NCBI RefSeq assembly: GCF_001557115.1
Contig: NZ_LSKQ01000140.1
Span: forward strand, 1 to 56,745
Reading direction: 5' to 3'
Origin: Erythrobacter sp. CCH5-A1
Lineage (GTDB): Bacteria; Pseudomonadota; Alphaproteobacteria; Sphingomonadales; Sphingomonadaceae
DNA: 56,745 bases
Of the stretch, positions 29,609 through 38,506 are shown piece after piece; the first letter of the stretch is position 1; every line of letters begins with the position of its first letter. The notes beneath the pieces were generated by a model. It saw only the letters and a program-made list of their open reading frames with translations, did not search any database and was not told where the DNA came from. Made by a program: the position numbers and the translations under genes.

Positions 29609-30309
29609 CAATAAGCGGCGATCGAGGGGCGCGGGGCGAGGTCGAGCGGTTGGCGCTGGTACATCGCCAGATCAGGCACCGGCTGCACCGAGCCGTCCTC
29701 CTCCAGCCCAAGGCTGTCGGCATAGAGCAGCCGCCCGCCCGAGAGGTGCATCAGCGCCTCGCGGAACTGTTCGGTGCCCATCGCGAAGCACCCGTTGGAG
29801 CGCCCGAGGCGGCCCCACTTTTCGAGATGCGCGGTCTCGGCATAGTCGGCGTGGTGCATGACGATGTAGCGGCGCAAGGCCGCCTCGTTTGTCTGGTCGA
29901 GCCCGCCGAGGCGCACCGAGGTGCCGTAGCGGCCCTTGTACCACTCCCACGTCACGTAAGCGCCGCGGCTGGTGGCGTTCGAGCCTTCGGTGTTCGAGAA
30001 ATCCTTGAGCCAGCCGTCATGCTGCGGGTCGGACCCCATGCCGTGGCTGACATGGTAGGACTGTACCTCGCCCCGATCGAGATTGACGAAGTGGAAGCGG
30101 GGCTTGGCCGAATGCAGCCCGAAATCGGCGATCCCGACGATGTCCTGCCGCCAGATCGCATTGCCCGCGCGCAGCAGCTCGCGCTTGGCGATACCGATGA
30201 GGATGCGGTCGCGCGGGGTGCCGGCCATCGGCTGCGCGAAGAGGCGCGCGGGGAGCGCCAAGGCCGCTCCGGCTGCCAGAGTCCCTTTGAGGATGTCGCG
30301 ACGCTTCAT
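29608..30309 (-). CDS. Murein L,D-transpeptidase catalytic domain (YkuD_2-type), Tat-exported
   Basis: A 233-aa protein. The N-terminus MKRRDILKGTLAAGAALALP is a twin-arginine-like signal peptide ending near LFAQP. The mature protein matches the YkuD_2 group of putative L,D-transpeptidases: a conserved HADY His region and GRSNGCFAMG with the candidate catalytic Cys C174. It also carries RGAYVTWEWYKGRYGTSVRLGGLD. The normal substrate of this group is not well defined; peptidoglycan is likely. It is translationally coupled to the small membrane protein. Confidence 0.87.
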   Translation of the reverse strand: MKRRDILKGTLAAGAALALPARLFAQPMAGTPRDRILIGIAKRELLRAGNAIWRQDIVGIADFGLHSAKPRFHFVNLDRGEVQSYHVSHGMGSDPQHDGWLKDFSNTEGSNATSRGAYVTWEWYKGRYGTSVRLGGLDQTNEAALRRYIVMHHADYAETAHLEKWGRLGRSNGCFAMGTEQFREALMHLSGGRLLYADSLGLEEDGSVQPVPDLAMYQRQPLDLAPRPSIAAY

Positions 30310-30388
30310 TAATCCGTAACGTAGCCGCCAAGCCGCCGGATCCCAAGCCGCGGTTTAACGTAGATCAGCATTTCGTCGCATGTTTGCG

Positions 30389-31855
30389 TCAACTCGCAGG
30401 CGCGCGCCCCGCTTCGTGGAGCGCCTTGGCCGCCATGCCGAGCCGGATGACGTCGGGCATCGCCGCCGTCACCGCCTGCCGGAAGCCGGAGAGCGCCGCG
30501 AGGCGCGGGTCGCCCGCCTCGCTCATCCGCGCCACGGTCGGCCCGGTGGGGTCGAGCCGCGACTTCGCCAGCCACGCGGCGATTTCCGGGGTCTGCATCC
30601 AGGTGCCGCGGTTCATGAGGTTCATCATGAAGGCATAGGGGAAGGTCGCGGGCGTATCGGTGAGCTCGGCGGCGCGGGCGAGCTGGTTTCTGGTCTCATC
30701 GTCGGGGAAATGCGCTTCGAGCAAGGCGGTGAGCGCGGCGCTGAAGGTCACCAGCGGAACCATCACCGGCTGGAGCACGATGGTATCGCCCCGGAACTGC
30801 GGCCCGGCGTTGGCTTGCGAGGCGAAGGGCACGGCGGTGGCGGTGCAATCGATGTGGAGCGCGCCCGCGGGGATCGGGTGGGCCGTCTCGCCGAAATGCA
30901 GCGCGCCATCCGCGACGCGGGTGACGCGGCCCTTGCGGATCACGTTCGTAATGCGTCGCAGCATGGCGATCTCGCCCTCGGAGATCACCGCATAGTGATA
31001 CATCTCGGGCGTCACATCAGGGTCGATGCGCAGCATGTAGCCGCTCTTTTCGAGCGCTGCGAACACCTCCTCGCCGCTCTGCGCAGTGCGGAAGGCTGCG
31101 AGGTGGGCCATCTGGCTCTCGGCCGTGGCGGCGAGGAAATCCTCGCCGGGTTGCAGGTATTTGCGGTTGTTGAGCCAGCTGTCGCGCGGGCGCACCCAGT
31201 GGATGCGTTGAGGGTCGACGCCCGCCTCGATCAGCCATACCGCAACATCCATCGCGGTCTTGCCGCCGCCGAGGATGACGAAGGCGGGCGGGATCTCGGC
31301 GGGGCGCTGCCACAGCGCGGGCAAGTCGCCGGGGATGGCGATACGCACCCCTTCGTCCACTGCGAAGGCGCGGGTGTGGGTCGAGGGGACCGAGGTCTGA
31401 TAGAAGGTCGCATCGACCAGCTTGCGGCGCACATGGATGCGCGTTTCCTCGCCGGAGAGCACGCCCTTGATCGTGGCGATTCCGTCCGCGTCGCGGCCCT
31501 TGAACTCCGATAGGCGGTGATAGGCGACCCGCCCGCTCGGCAGCAGGCGCAGGTTCATGACCTTCTCGAAATAGGCGAGCACCTCGGTGCCGCTGGCGAG
31601 CGCGCAGAGCCCGGCATTGGCCCCGTGGGTGTCGATCGCCTCGCTCGCGAAGGCCATCGAATTGACCCCGTAGAAGGCCGAGGGCTGGTGCAGCGCGACG
31701 AAGCTGTAGGCGTCGTTCCAGTGCCCGCCGGGCTTGGCGTGCCTGTCAACGAAGGTGATGTGGCAGTCCGGGTCCTCGTCAAGCAGCGAATCGGCAAAGG
31801 CGAGGCCGACCGCGCCGGCGCCAACGATGAGGTAATCGGTTTCGTGGATCGTCAT
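30389..31855 (-). CDS. NAD(P)/FAD-dependent oxidoreductase (flavin monooxygenase-like)
   Basis: A 488-aa protein with an N-terminal FAD-binding Rossmann motif, [17 protein letters not shown] (GAGAVG at 12-17), and a central nucleotide-binding motif [17 protein letters not shown]. This is the layout of flavin monooxygenases. The substrate is unknown. Its ATG overlaps the stop of the HDAC-family gene by four bases (ATGA), so the two proteins are probably made together and may act in one pathway. Confidence 0.85.
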   Translation of the reverse strand: MTIHETDYLIVGAGAVGLAFADSLLDEDPDCHITFVDRHAKPGGHWNDAYSFVALHQPSAFYGVNSMAFASEAIDTHGANAGLCALASGTEVLAYFEKVMNLRLLPSGRVAYHRLSEFKGRDADGIATIKGVLSGEETRIHVRRKLVDATFYQTSVPSTHTRAFAVDEGVRIAIPGDLPALWQRPAEIPPAFVILGGGKTAMDVAVWLIEAGVDPQRIHWVRPRDSWLNNRKYLQPGEDFLAATAESQMAHLAAFRTAQSGEEVFAALEKSGYMLRIDPDVTPEMYHYAVISEGEIAMLRRITNVIRKGRVTRVADGALHFGETAHPIPAGALHIDCTATAVPFASQANAGPQFRGDTIVLQPVMVPLVTFSAALTALLEAHFPDDETRNQLARAAELTDTPATFPYAFMMNLMNRGTWMQTPEIAAWLAKSRLDPTGPTVARMSEAGDPRLAALSGFRQAVTAAMPDVIRLGMAAKALHEAGRAPAS

Positions 31856-32769
31856 GCCTGTTTCCCCCGGGCCTGCGCGTTCTCGTCTGCCATCGCCAGC
31901 ATCGAGGCCGCATGGCGCGCGGCGACCTTGCGCGGATCGTCGCCATAGCCCCCGCCGAGCGCGCTGGCGATGGGCAGTCCGCGGCGGCGCGCTGCGGCGA
32001 TGACGAAGCGGTCGCGCATCGCCAGCCCCGCGTCGGTCAGGGCGAGCCGCCCCAGCTTGTCGTCATGGTGCGGATCGACCCCCGCCTGATAGAGCACGAA
32101 GTCGGGCCCGAAGTCGGCGAGGACGGGGGGCAGGTGGCGGGTGAGGGCTGCCATGTAGCCATCGTCGTCCAGCCCGTCCGGCAAGGACACATCGAGGCTG
32201 GAGCGGGCTTTGCGCACTGGAAAGTTCTTCTCCGCATGGAGCGAGAGGGTGAAGATGTCCTCGCGCCCCGCGGTGAGGCTGGCGGTGCCGTCGCCCTGAT
32301 GGACGTCGCAGTCGACGATCAGCACGCGGGCCGCATGGCCCTCGGCGATCAGGCGGTTGGCGGTGACGGCAAGGTCGTTGAACACGCAATAGCCCGCGCC
32401 CGTGTCGTGCAGCGCATGGTGGCTCCCGGCGGCTGAGTTCGCCGCATAACCGTGCGCGCGCGCGAGCTGCGCGGCGAGCCAGGTGCCGCCGTTGGTGTGC
32501 CTGACCCTGTCGCGGATCGCGGGGGTGACGGGAAAGCCGATCCGCCGCTCCTTGTGGCGCGGGACTTCGGCGCGGAAGACCTCGTCGACATAGTCGGGGC
32601 AATGGACCGCTTCGAGCCATTCGCGCGGCATGGGCTCGGGGGCGTGCTCGGTGATCGCGGCCCCTGAGGCGCGCAGTTCCTCCATGACGAGGTAGTACTT
32701 GTCGAAGCGGAAGCTGCCGCGTTCGGGGCGCGGGGCCATGTAGTCGGCGTGGTGGACGACGTGGAGCAC
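31852..32769 (-). CDS. HDAC-superfamily amidohydrolase (acetylpolyamine/acyl-amide deacetylase type)
   Basis: A 305-aa zinc hydrolase of the arginase/deacetylase superfamily, which includes histone deacetylases and acetylpolyamine amidohydrolases. The catalytic residues are complete: His pair H117/H118 ([10 protein letters not shown]), zinc ligands D155, H157 ([10 protein letters not shown]) and D232 (GVDPHHDD), and Tyr275 (GGGYGDD). I use the GTG at 32769 rather than the further upstream TTG, which would overlap mntP; the gap to mntP is then 4 bases. In bacteria the natural substrate is probably a small acyl-amide; coupling with the flavoprotein suggests amine metabolism. Confidence 0.88.
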   Translation of the reverse strand: MLHVVHHADYMAPRPERGSFRFDKYYLVMEELRASGAAITEHAPEPMPREWLEAVHCPDYVDEVFRAEVPRHKERRIGFPVTPAIRDRVRHTNGGTWLAAQLARAHGYAANSAAGSHHALHDTGAGYCVFNDLAVTANRLIAEGHAARVLIVDCDVHQGDGTASLTAGREDIFTLSLHAEKNFPVRKARSSLDVSLPDGLDDDGYMAALTRHLPPVLADFGPDFVLYQAGVDPHHDDKLGRLALTDAGLAMRDRFVIAAARRRGLPIASALGGGYGDDPRKVAARHAASMLAMADENAQARGKQA

Positions 32770-32773
32770 GCCG

Positions 32774-33319
32774 TTACATCCACCCGGTGTGCTGGCCAAG
32801 AATCTTGCACCCCAGCCCGATCAGGATCACGCCCCCGATGCGCTCGGCCCATTCGCCCAGATGCTCGCCCGCGCGGTGGCCCAGCGCCACGCCCGCGCCG
32901 CTCATGGCGAAGGTGACGAGCCCGATCAGCGCCACGGCGAGCCACGGCGAAACGCCCAGCGCGGGCAGCGTTATCCCCGCCGCCAGCGCATCGATGCTGG
33001 TCGCCAGCCCGGCGATCAGCAGCGCGCGGCCGGTGAGCGCATGGGCCGCCTCTTCGTCCCCCACATGCCCCCCGAGCATCCTGACGCCGAGGAAGGCGAG
33101 CAGCCCGAAGGCGATCCAGTGATCGACCGCCGCCACATAGGCCAGCGCCACCGCGCCGATTGCCCATCCCGCGAGCGGCATCAGCGCCTGGAACCCCCCG
33201 AAGGTCGCCGCGATGGCAAGCCCGCCCGCCGCCGATGGCCGGAACTTTGCGCCCTGTGTCAGCGCCACCGCAAAGGCGTCCATCGCAAGGGCGAGGGCAA
33301 GGAGGAGGGCGGCTATCAT
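32774..33319 (-). CDS. mntP: Manganese efflux pump MntP
   Basis: A 181-aa protein with six hydrophobic segments and the MntP signature ([19 protein letters not shown] near the N-terminus, and [14 protein letters not shown] in the second half) containing the conserved acidic residues. It exports Mn(II) across the cytoplasmic membrane. No yybP-ykoY riboswitch is seen upstream, where the parE gene ends 20 bases away, so expression may depend on the upstream toxin-antitoxin promoter or an internal one. Confidence 0.93.
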   Translation of the reverse strand: MIAALLLALALAMDAFAVALTQGAKFRPSAAGGLAIAATFGGFQALMPLAGWAIGAVALAYVAAVDHWIAFGLLAFLGVRMLGGHVGDEEAAHALTGRALLIAGLATSIDALAAGITLPALGVSPWLAVALIGLVTFAMSGAGVALGHRAGEHLGEWAERIGGVILIGLGCKILGQHTGWM

Positions 33320-33339
33320 GTTGTCCGGTATTGTTCGTT

Positions 33340-33639
33340 TCAGAGCACCAAACTGCCCACGTCGCGGCGTCCGTGGACGATCCGTTCGATCACGACAAGA
33401 GCCTGCGCTTTGCGGTAGCGGTAGATTACGAGATAGCTGTCCTGCAACAGCAACCGCACGCCGGGCCCCGCATCCTCGCGCGCGTGGCCGATCTCAGGAA
33501 AGTCGATGAGTCGCGCAATGGCGTTCTCGATACGGTCGATCTGCCGGTCGGCGGCCGACGGATCGTCCGACGCGATATGCAGCCAGATATCGAGGAGATC
33601 GGCCCGCGCGGCGTGGGCATAGCGGGTCGTGCGGCTCAT
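33340..33639 (-). CDS. parE: ParE/RelE-family toxin
   Basis: A 99-aa protein of the ParE/RelE toxin family with the typical layout: LLDIWLHIASDDPSAADRQIDRIENAIARL, FPEIGHARED, and the C-terminal strands YLVIYRYRKAQALVVIERIVHGRRD. ParE-type toxins usually poison gyrase and RelE-type ones cleave mRNA; the sequence resembles ParE more closely. Its start overlaps the antitoxin stop by four bases. Full length with no disruption, so the module appears intact. Confidence 0.93.
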   Translation of the reverse strand: MSRTTRYAHAARADLLDIWLHIASDDPSAADRQIDRIENAIARLIDFPEIGHAREDAGPGVRLLLQDSYLVIYRYRKAQALVVIERIVHGRRDVGSLVL

Positions 33640-33911
33640 TCAGCGGTCGAGGATAGCCGCCTGCGTCCTTCGGCCTTGATCGCGGCGAAATCGAGCGCGC
33701 CTTCGGTGTAGCCGCTTGCTTCGGCTTCGGTGAGCAGGCGGCGCAGGTGCGCGGTGGTGATGTGCTGCCGCGCGCGCTGTTCTCGCCATTCGCGCAAGGC
33801 TGCCCGCACGACCTCGCTGGTCGAGGCAAAGTCGCCCGATGCAACCGCCTGCTGCACTTCGGCGAGCAATTCGCCGGTCAGCGATACGGAGATTTTCTCG
33901 ACCTTACTCAT
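33636..33911 (-). CDS. parD: ParD-family antitoxin
   Basis: A 91-aa protein. The N-terminus is a ribbon-helix-helix DNA-binding domain (KISVSLTGELLAEVQQAVASGDFASTSEVVRAALREW, residues 5-41). The C-terminal half (REQRARQHITTAHLRRLLTEAEASGY) should wrap the toxin. ATG 33911 is selected because the family starts here; the longer reading would extend through the operator. ParD proteins repress their own operon by binding palindromes like the one at 33919-33941. Confidence 0.93.
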   Translation of the reverse strand: MSKVEKISVSLTGELLAEVQQAVASGDFASTSEVVRAALREWREQRARQHITTAHLRRLLTEAEASGYTEGALDFAAIKAEGRRRLSSTAE

Positions 33912-33918
33912 GATTTTG

Positions 33919-33941
33919 CTGGTAGCACTTTTTGCTACCAG
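33919..33941. promoter_or_regulatory. ParD operator candidate
   Basis: CTGGTAGCA-CTTTT-TGCTACCAG, a perfect 9-bp inverted repeat with a 5-base spacer. It lies 8 bases upstream of the parD start codon, between parD and the stop of the thioredoxin-like gene. The size and position are as expected for an RHH antitoxin operator. Confidence 0.85.
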
Positions 33942-33947
33942 TGGCAA

Positions 33948-34439
33948 TCACGCGCCCGCCAGCGCGGCAAGCTCCGCATAGATCGCATCCTCGCTGCGGC
34001 TCGCCGCGTCGCGCCAGCTGCGGGCGCTCTCGAGGTTGACCGCGCGGCCATCGGGAGTGAGGACCAGCAGGGCGGGGGTGTTCTTCATGTCTGCAAGGCC
34101 GAACCTCGCGGCGATGTCGAGGTTCCGGCCCTCACCCGTCTGCGGCATGCCGACATCGACGAACACCAGCTCGTAGCGCGCGGCCACCAGCGCGGCGAAG
34201 CGCGGGGTTTCGAGCCATCCGGCCAGCGCGCGGCTGTCGTGGCACCAGTTCGCGCCGAGCACCAGCAGCACCCGTTTTCCCGAGACCGCGGAGCGGGCGA
34301 GGGCCCCCTCGACATCGGCCATGGCATCGGCCTTCTCGGCATAGACCCGCGCTTCGGGGTGGAGCGCGGCGGCGGTCTGCGGCGCGCTCGCGCAAGACAC
34401 CAGCGTGAGCGCCAGCAACACGGACAGTGCACGCACCAT
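33948..34439 (-). CDS. Thioredoxin-like lipoprotein
   Basis: A 163-aa protein with a lipobox signal (LTLVSC-AS). It contains a thioredoxin-like domain with the unusual active-site stretch GANWCHDSRALAGW, which has only one Cys where CxxC is usual, as in some periplasmic thioredoxin-fold proteins. A later NTPALLVLTPDG segment supplies the cis-Pro region. Its ATG overlaps the exporter stop (TGATG). It is last before the ParD operator in the ispG array. A disulfide-reductase role is doubtful without the second Cys. Confidence 0.82.
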   Translation of the reverse strand: MVRALSVLLALTLVSCASAPQTAAALHPEARVYAEKADAMADVEGALARSAVSGKRVLLVLGANWCHDSRALAGWLETPRFAALVAARYELVFVDVGMPQTGEGRNLDIAARFGLADMKNTPALLVLTPDGRAVNLESARSWRDAASRSEDAIYAELAALAGA

Positions 34440-34753
34440 CAATGCAGCGCCTTCAGCCCGATCACGCAGCCGACCAGCCCGGCCAGCAGCGCGCCGCGCG
34501 CGAGGCTCAGGCTCTCGAAACCCAGCGCCACCCCGACCGCGATCGTCCCCACAGCGCCGATCCCGACCCACACGGCATAGGCGGTTCCGAGCGGAATGGT
34601 CTTCTGCGCTTCCTGCAGGAAGCCGAAGCTCAGCACGATGCAGAGGACGAAAGCGGCATTGGGCAGATCCAGCCGGAAGCCCTGCGTGTAGCGCATGGCG
34701 GTGGTGAAGCCGACCTCGAACAGGCCGGCCGCAATCAGGTAAAGCCAGCCCAT
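34439..34753 (-). CDS. sugE: Small multidrug resistance (SMR) family transporter
   Basis: A 104-aa protein with four membrane helices and the SMR layout: the conserved Glu13 in AAGLFEVGFTTAMRYTQGF and the GTAYAVWVGIGAVGTIAVG segment. The sequence is closest in appearance to the SugE/Gdx-type guanidinium or quaternary-ammonium exporters, although the exact substrate class is uncertain. It lies 3 bases downstream of ispG on the same strand and so is co-transcribed. Confidence 0.88.
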   Translation of the reverse strand: MGWLYLIAAGLFEVGFTTAMRYTQGFRLDLPNAAFVLCIVLSFGFLQEAQKTIPLGTAYAVWVGIGAVGTIAVGVALGFESLSLARGALLAGLVGCVIGLKALH

Positions 34754-34756
34754 GAC

Positions 34757-35911
34757 TTACTCGGCGGCAACCGCCTGTTGCGGCGCGGCGTGGGGATCGA
34801 AGGCGGTCGCCTCCCCGCGCTCGATCTCGGCGGCCTTTTCCTCGACGAGGCGCACGATGTGGTCGAGCATGTTCTCGTCCTGCACCGTGTGGTCGGTGAC
34901 GCCGCGCAGATAGACCATGTGCTTGCCCGCGCCGCCGCCGGTGAGGCCGACGTCGGTCTCGCGCGCCTCGCCCGGGCCATTGACGACGCAGCCGAGGATC
35001 GAGAGGCTCATCGGGGTCTTGATGTGTTCGAGCCGCTGTTCGAGCGCTTCCACGGTGCGGATCACGTCGAAGCCCTGGCGCGAGCACGAGGGGCACGAGA
35101 CGATGCGCACGCCGCGGGTGCGCAGGCCGAGGGCCTTGAGCATCTCGAAGCCGACCTTGATCTCCTGTTCGGGCTCCGCCGACAGGCTCACGCGGATCGT
35201 GTCGCCGATCCCGGCCCACAGCAGGCTGCCAATGCCGATGCTCGACTTGACGGTCCCGCCGATCAGCCCGCCCGCCTCGGTGATGCCCAAGTGCAGCGGG
35301 CAATCGACCGTCTCGGCGAGCCCGTGATAGGCCGCCACGGCGAGGAACACGTCGGAGGCCTTCACCGCCACCTTGTATTCGTGGAAATCGTGATCCTGCA
35401 GAAGCTTGATGTGATCCAATGCGCTTTCGATCAGCGCTTCCGGGCAGGGCTCGCCATATTTCTCGAGCAGGTCCTTCTCGAGGCTGCCGGCGTTCACCCC
35501 GATGCGGATCGCGCAGCCATTGGCCTTGGCGGCGCGCACCACCTCGGCGACGCGCTGGGCCGAGCCGATATTGCCCGGGTTGATGCGCAGGCACGCCGCG
35601 CCAGCGTCCGCGGCTTCGAGCGCGCGCTTGTAGTGGAAGTGGATGTCGGCGACGATCGGGATGCGCGCGGCGCGGGTGATCTTCTTGAAATCGCGCGTCG
35701 ATTCCTCGGTCGGGCAGGAGACGCGGATGATGTCCGCGCCCACGTCCTCGCAGCGCCGGATCTGGTCGAGCGTGGCGCGCACGTCCTCGGTCGGGGTGTT
35801 GGTCATGGTCTGCACGGTGATGGGAGCATCACCGCCAACGGGGACATTCCCCACCATGATCTGGCGCGATTTGCGCCGCTCGATCGTGCGCCACGGACGG
35901 ATGGAAGACAT
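34757..35911 (-). CDS. ispG: (E)-4-hydroxy-3-methylbut-2-enyl-diphosphate synthase
   Basis: A 384-aa 4Fe-4S enzyme of the MEP isoprenoid pathway that converts MEcPP to HMBPP. The cluster ligands C273, C276 ([10 protein letters not shown]) and C308 ([11 protein letters not shown], with conserved Glu315) are visible, as is the TIM-barrel N-terminal region ([10 protein letters not shown]...[12 protein letters not shown]). The start is set at ATG 35911, which gives the expected N-terminus [13 protein letters not shown]; the longer reading is unlikely. It leads the array with the SMR exporter and the thioredoxin-like gene. Confidence 0.98.
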   Translation of the reverse strand: MSSIRPWRTIERRKSRQIMVGNVPVGGDAPITVQTMTNTPTEDVRATLDQIRRCEDVGADIIRVSCPTEESTRDFKKITRAARIPIVADIHFHYKRALEAADAGAACLRINPGNIGSAQRVAEVVRAAKANGCAIRIGVNAGSLEKDLLEKYGEPCPEALIESALDHIKLLQDHDFHEYKVAVKASDVFLAVAAYHGLAETVDCPLHLGITEAGGLIGGTVKSSIGIGSLLWAGIGDTIRVSLSAEPEQEIKVGFEMLKALGLRTRGVRIVSCPSCSRQGFDVIRTVEALEQRLEHIKTPMSLSILGCVVNGPGEARETDVGLTGGGAGKHMVYLRGVTDHTVQDENMLDHIVRLVEEKAAEIERGEATAFDPHAAPQQAVAAE

Positions 35912-36015
35912 GAGGGCGCATATAGGCCGCAAAGCGCTTCGGGGCAATGAGAAGCGCGGTCGGCTTGACTCGGGCGCCGGCTCCGGCAGTTTCGGTGCCA
36001 AATAAGGGAGAGACC

Positions 36016-36954
36016 ATGCTGACTCATTCCTCGATCGAGCTGCGCTCGCCGTCGCCCAGCCTGCTGATGCGCGGGATCAAGTGGCTGGTCGGCCGCCAGA
36101 CCCCGGTCTTCCCGCTCGACGAGGCGGGGTTCCATGTGCAGATGGCGGGCCGCAAGCTGCCGCTCGATGCGCCGATGCCCGAGGGGTTCCGCAAGAAGTT
36201 CCGGGTCGAGGAGCGCGAGATGCTCGGCCACAAGGTGGTGACGCTGCATCCCAAGGCAGGGCCTGGCGTTTGGCACATGGTCTATTTCCACGGCGGGGGC
36301 TTCGTGCGGCCGATGTTCAAGGTCCACTGGCCGCTGGTGGCGGAGATGGTGAAGCGGTGCGGGATGAGCGTCACCGTGCCGCTCTATCCGGTGGTGCCCG
36401 AGGCGCCTTACACCGCGCAGGACGATCTCGCCGATGCGGTGTGGGCCGACCTTGCCGCGCGGCACGACCCGGCGCGTATCATCCTCAACGGCGATTCCGC
36501 GGGCGGGCACATGGCGCTCGCGCTCGCTTTGCGGCTGGTCGCACGCGGCGGCCCGCAGCCGGGCAAGCTCGCGCTGTTCGCCCCTTGGCTCGACCTCGGC
36601 CTTGCCGACCCCGCCATCGCCGCGATCGAGCCGCATGACGTGATGCTCAAGATCGGCACCTTGCGCGCTTGTGGCGGGCTGGTCGCGGCGGGCCGTGCGA
36701 TGGATGCGCCCGCGGTGAGCCCGCTCTACGCGTCTTCGGAAGCCCTCGCCCAGCTCCCGCCGACGCGGATCTGGACCGGGCGGCACGACCTCTTCATCAT
36801 CGATTCGCGGACCTTCCTTGCCCGGCTGGTCGAGGCAGGGGTGGACGCCAAGCTCTACGAATACGAGGCCGCGCCGCACGTCTTCATGGCGATCCTCCCC
36901 ACCCGCGAGGCGAAGGATGCGCTCGGCCTGCTGGCGGAATTCGTCGCGGGCTAG
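36016..36954 (+). CDS. Alpha/beta hydrolase, hormone-sensitive-lipase-like esterase
   Basis: A 312-aa hydrolase. The oxyanion-hole motif HGGG (FHGGGFV, about 92-95) and nucleophile elbow GDSAGG (S161) define the HSL/family IV esterases. The catalytic His is probably in [10 protein letters not shown] and the Asp in GRHDLFIID. These act on short acyl esters; the physiological substrate is unknown. ATG 36016 has an AAGGGAG ribosome-binding site. The stop abuts the stop of the convergent SDR gene. Confidence 0.93.
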   Translation: MLTHSSIELRSPSPSLLMRGIKWLVGRQTPVFPLDEAGFHVQMAGRKLPLDAPMPEGFRKKFRVEEREMLGHKVVTLHPKAGPGVWHMVYFHGGGFVRPMFKVHWPLVAEMVKRCGMSVTVPLYPVVPEAPYTAQDDLADAVWADLAARHDPARIILNGDSAGGHMALALALRLVARGGPQPGKLALFAPWLDLGLADPAIAAIEPHDVMLKIGTLRACGGLVAAGRAMDAPAVSPLYASSEALAQLPPTRIWTGRHDLFIIDSRTFLARLVEAGVDAKLYEYEAAPHVFMAILPTREAKDALGLLAEFVAG

Positions 36955-37905
36955 CTAGCTCGGGTAGCGCACCCCGGTCAGTTCCTCGCTCATCGCCCAC
37001 AGGCGGTCGGCATAGCTGGTGTTGAGCGCGTAGGAGCGCACCCCGCCGGTCGAGCTTTCGTCGTCCACCGCGGCGACGTGGCAGTCCTCGCAATAGACCC
37101 CGCCCTTGCCTTCGAGCGCCTCGGCGGTCGCCGCCCAGCAGCTTGTCGCCGCGCCCTGCGGGATGGTCTTCCACTGGAAGCCCGTATCGCGCGAGGTCAC
37201 CCGCGCCATCAGCGCCTCGACCATCTCGGGGGTCATGTGGCGGCCGAGATTGGTCTGGATCCCGCCCGGATGCACCGCATAGGCGTGGATGCCGAGCACG
37301 GCGTAGCGCGCCTCGAGCCCCACCGAGAACAGCACGTTGGCGGTCTTGGAATGGCCGTAGGCGATCCACGGATCATAGGCGCGGCGTTCGAAGAAGGGGT
37401 CCTCGAAATCGACGGGCGCGAAATGGTGGCCGCGGCTCGAGAGGTTGACGATGCGCTTCACGTGCCCCTGCTCGATCAGCGGAAACAGCTCGCCGGTCAG
37501 CGCGAAGTGGCCGAAATGGTTGGTGCCGATCTGCATCTCGAACCCGTCATGGGTGTGGGTGAAGGGCGTCGCCATCACGCCCGCGTTGTTGATGAGGATG
37601 TCGATCTTGTGGAACCGCTGCCGCGCGCGCGAGGTGGCGGCGCGGATGTTTTCGAGGCTGGTCAGATCGACCGTGATCGTCTCGAGCTGTGCCTTGGAGT
37701 GGTCGGCCTTGATCGCCGCCACGCTCTCGTCGAGCTTGGCCTGATCGCGCCCGGCGAGGATCACCTCCGCCCCGCGCGCCGCCATCGCCCGCGCGGTCTC
37801 CTGCCCGAGGCCCGAATTGGCCCCCGTGATGAACACCGTCCGCCCCGACAGGTCCTTGCCCGCCAGCACCTCGTCGGTGGTGCTGCCCCAGCCGAATTCG
37901 CTCAT
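36955..37905 (-). CDS. Short-chain dehydrogenase/reductase
   Basis: A 316-aa SDR with the cofactor motif TGANSGLG at 27-34, the NNAG motif (ILINNAGVMATPF), catalytic Ser in IVNLSSRGHH, and YGHSK containing the catalytic Tyr and Lys. The size and the motif FVP-type insertions resemble the retinol-dehydrogenase-like SDRs. The substrate cannot be predicted. The GNAT gene lies 15 bases upstream on the same strand, so the pair is likely one transcript. Confidence 0.93.
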   Translation of the reverse strand: MSEFGWGSTTDEVLAGKDLSGRTVFITGANSGLGQETARAMAARGAEVILAGRDQAKLDESVAAIKADHSKAQLETITVDLTSLENIRAATSRARQRFHKIDILINNAGVMATPFTHTHDGFEMQIGTNHFGHFALTGELFPLIEQGHVKRIVNLSSRGHHFAPVDFEDPFFERRAYDPWIAYGHSKTANVLFSVGLEARYAVLGIHAYAVHPGGIQTNLGRHMTPEMVEALMARVTSRDTGFQWKTIPQGAATSCWAATAEALEGKGGVYCEDCHVAAVDDESSTGGVRSYALNTSYADRLWAMSEELTGVRYPS

Positions 37906-37920
37906 ATGCCTCTCCCTTGG

Positions 37921-38433
37921 TTATAGCTTCAGTTCATACAGGAATTCGGGGTCGAGTTGTTCCCCCACCTTGAAGGTGATGTCGGCGATCTTGGCAAAGC
38001 CGTAGCGCTGGTAGAAGCGCTGTGCGCCGAAGTTCTCCGCATAGACGCTGAGCAGAACGGCATCGTGGCCGTGTTCGCGCGCGTGGGCGAGCGCCCAGTC
38101 CATCAGCGCCGCGCCGATGCCGTGGCCGGTGTGGGTGGGCAGGGCATAGAGTTGGCCGAGCTCGATGGGGTTGGCTGCCTCGGTGAAGTCGCCGAACTTC
38201 GTCGGGTAACGCAGCTTGCAGAAGGCGACGAGCTGGCCGTCATCCTCGACCAGCCGGTGGGTGCATTCCTGGCCCGCGATCTCGCCCGCGACTGCCTCGG
38301 GGTTGTGCACTTCGGCAAGGAAATTGGCGAGGTCTTCGGGCGTGTAGAGGTGCCCGAAGGAGGCGATGAAGGTCTCGGCGCCGAGCTTGGCGAGGGCGGG
38401 GGCATCGGCGAGCGTGGCGGGGCGGTAGATCAT
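37921..38433 (-). CDS. GNAT-family N-acetyltransferase
   Basis: A 170-aa protein. The central acetyl-CoA motif ELGQLYALPTHTGHGIGAALMDWALAHAREHG carries the Q/R-x-x-G-x-G/A-type loop (HTGHGIG), and the C-terminal YAENFGAQRFYQRYGF is typical of the fold. It is probably an acyltransferase on an amine of a small molecule or protein; the target is unknown. It precedes the SDR gene closely. Confidence 0.92.
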   Translation of the reverse strand: MIYRPATLADAPALAKLGAETFIASFGHLYTPEDLANFLAEVHNPEAVAGEIAGQECTHRLVEDDGQLVAFCKLRYPTKFGDFTEAANPIELGQLYALPTHTGHGIGAALMDWALAHAREHGHDAVLLSVYAENFGAQRFYQRYGFAKIADITFKVGEQLDPEFLYELKL

Positions 38434-38506
38434 GCCTTGCCCTAGCGCGGGCGGGGCGCACTGTTAAGCTGGCGAAACGAACGGGGGCGCGTTACACCTT
38501 GCCGCC

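Noticed and set aside
33919..33941. Terminator of the thioredoxin-like gene
   Set aside because: The hairpin has a T-rich loop but no T-run after it, and its size and position fit an RHH antitoxin operator better.
33948..35594. 548-codon reading through ispG, the SMR gene and the thioredoxin-like gene
   Set aside because: Most is an out-of-frame shadow of ispG; the true gene is 33948-34439.
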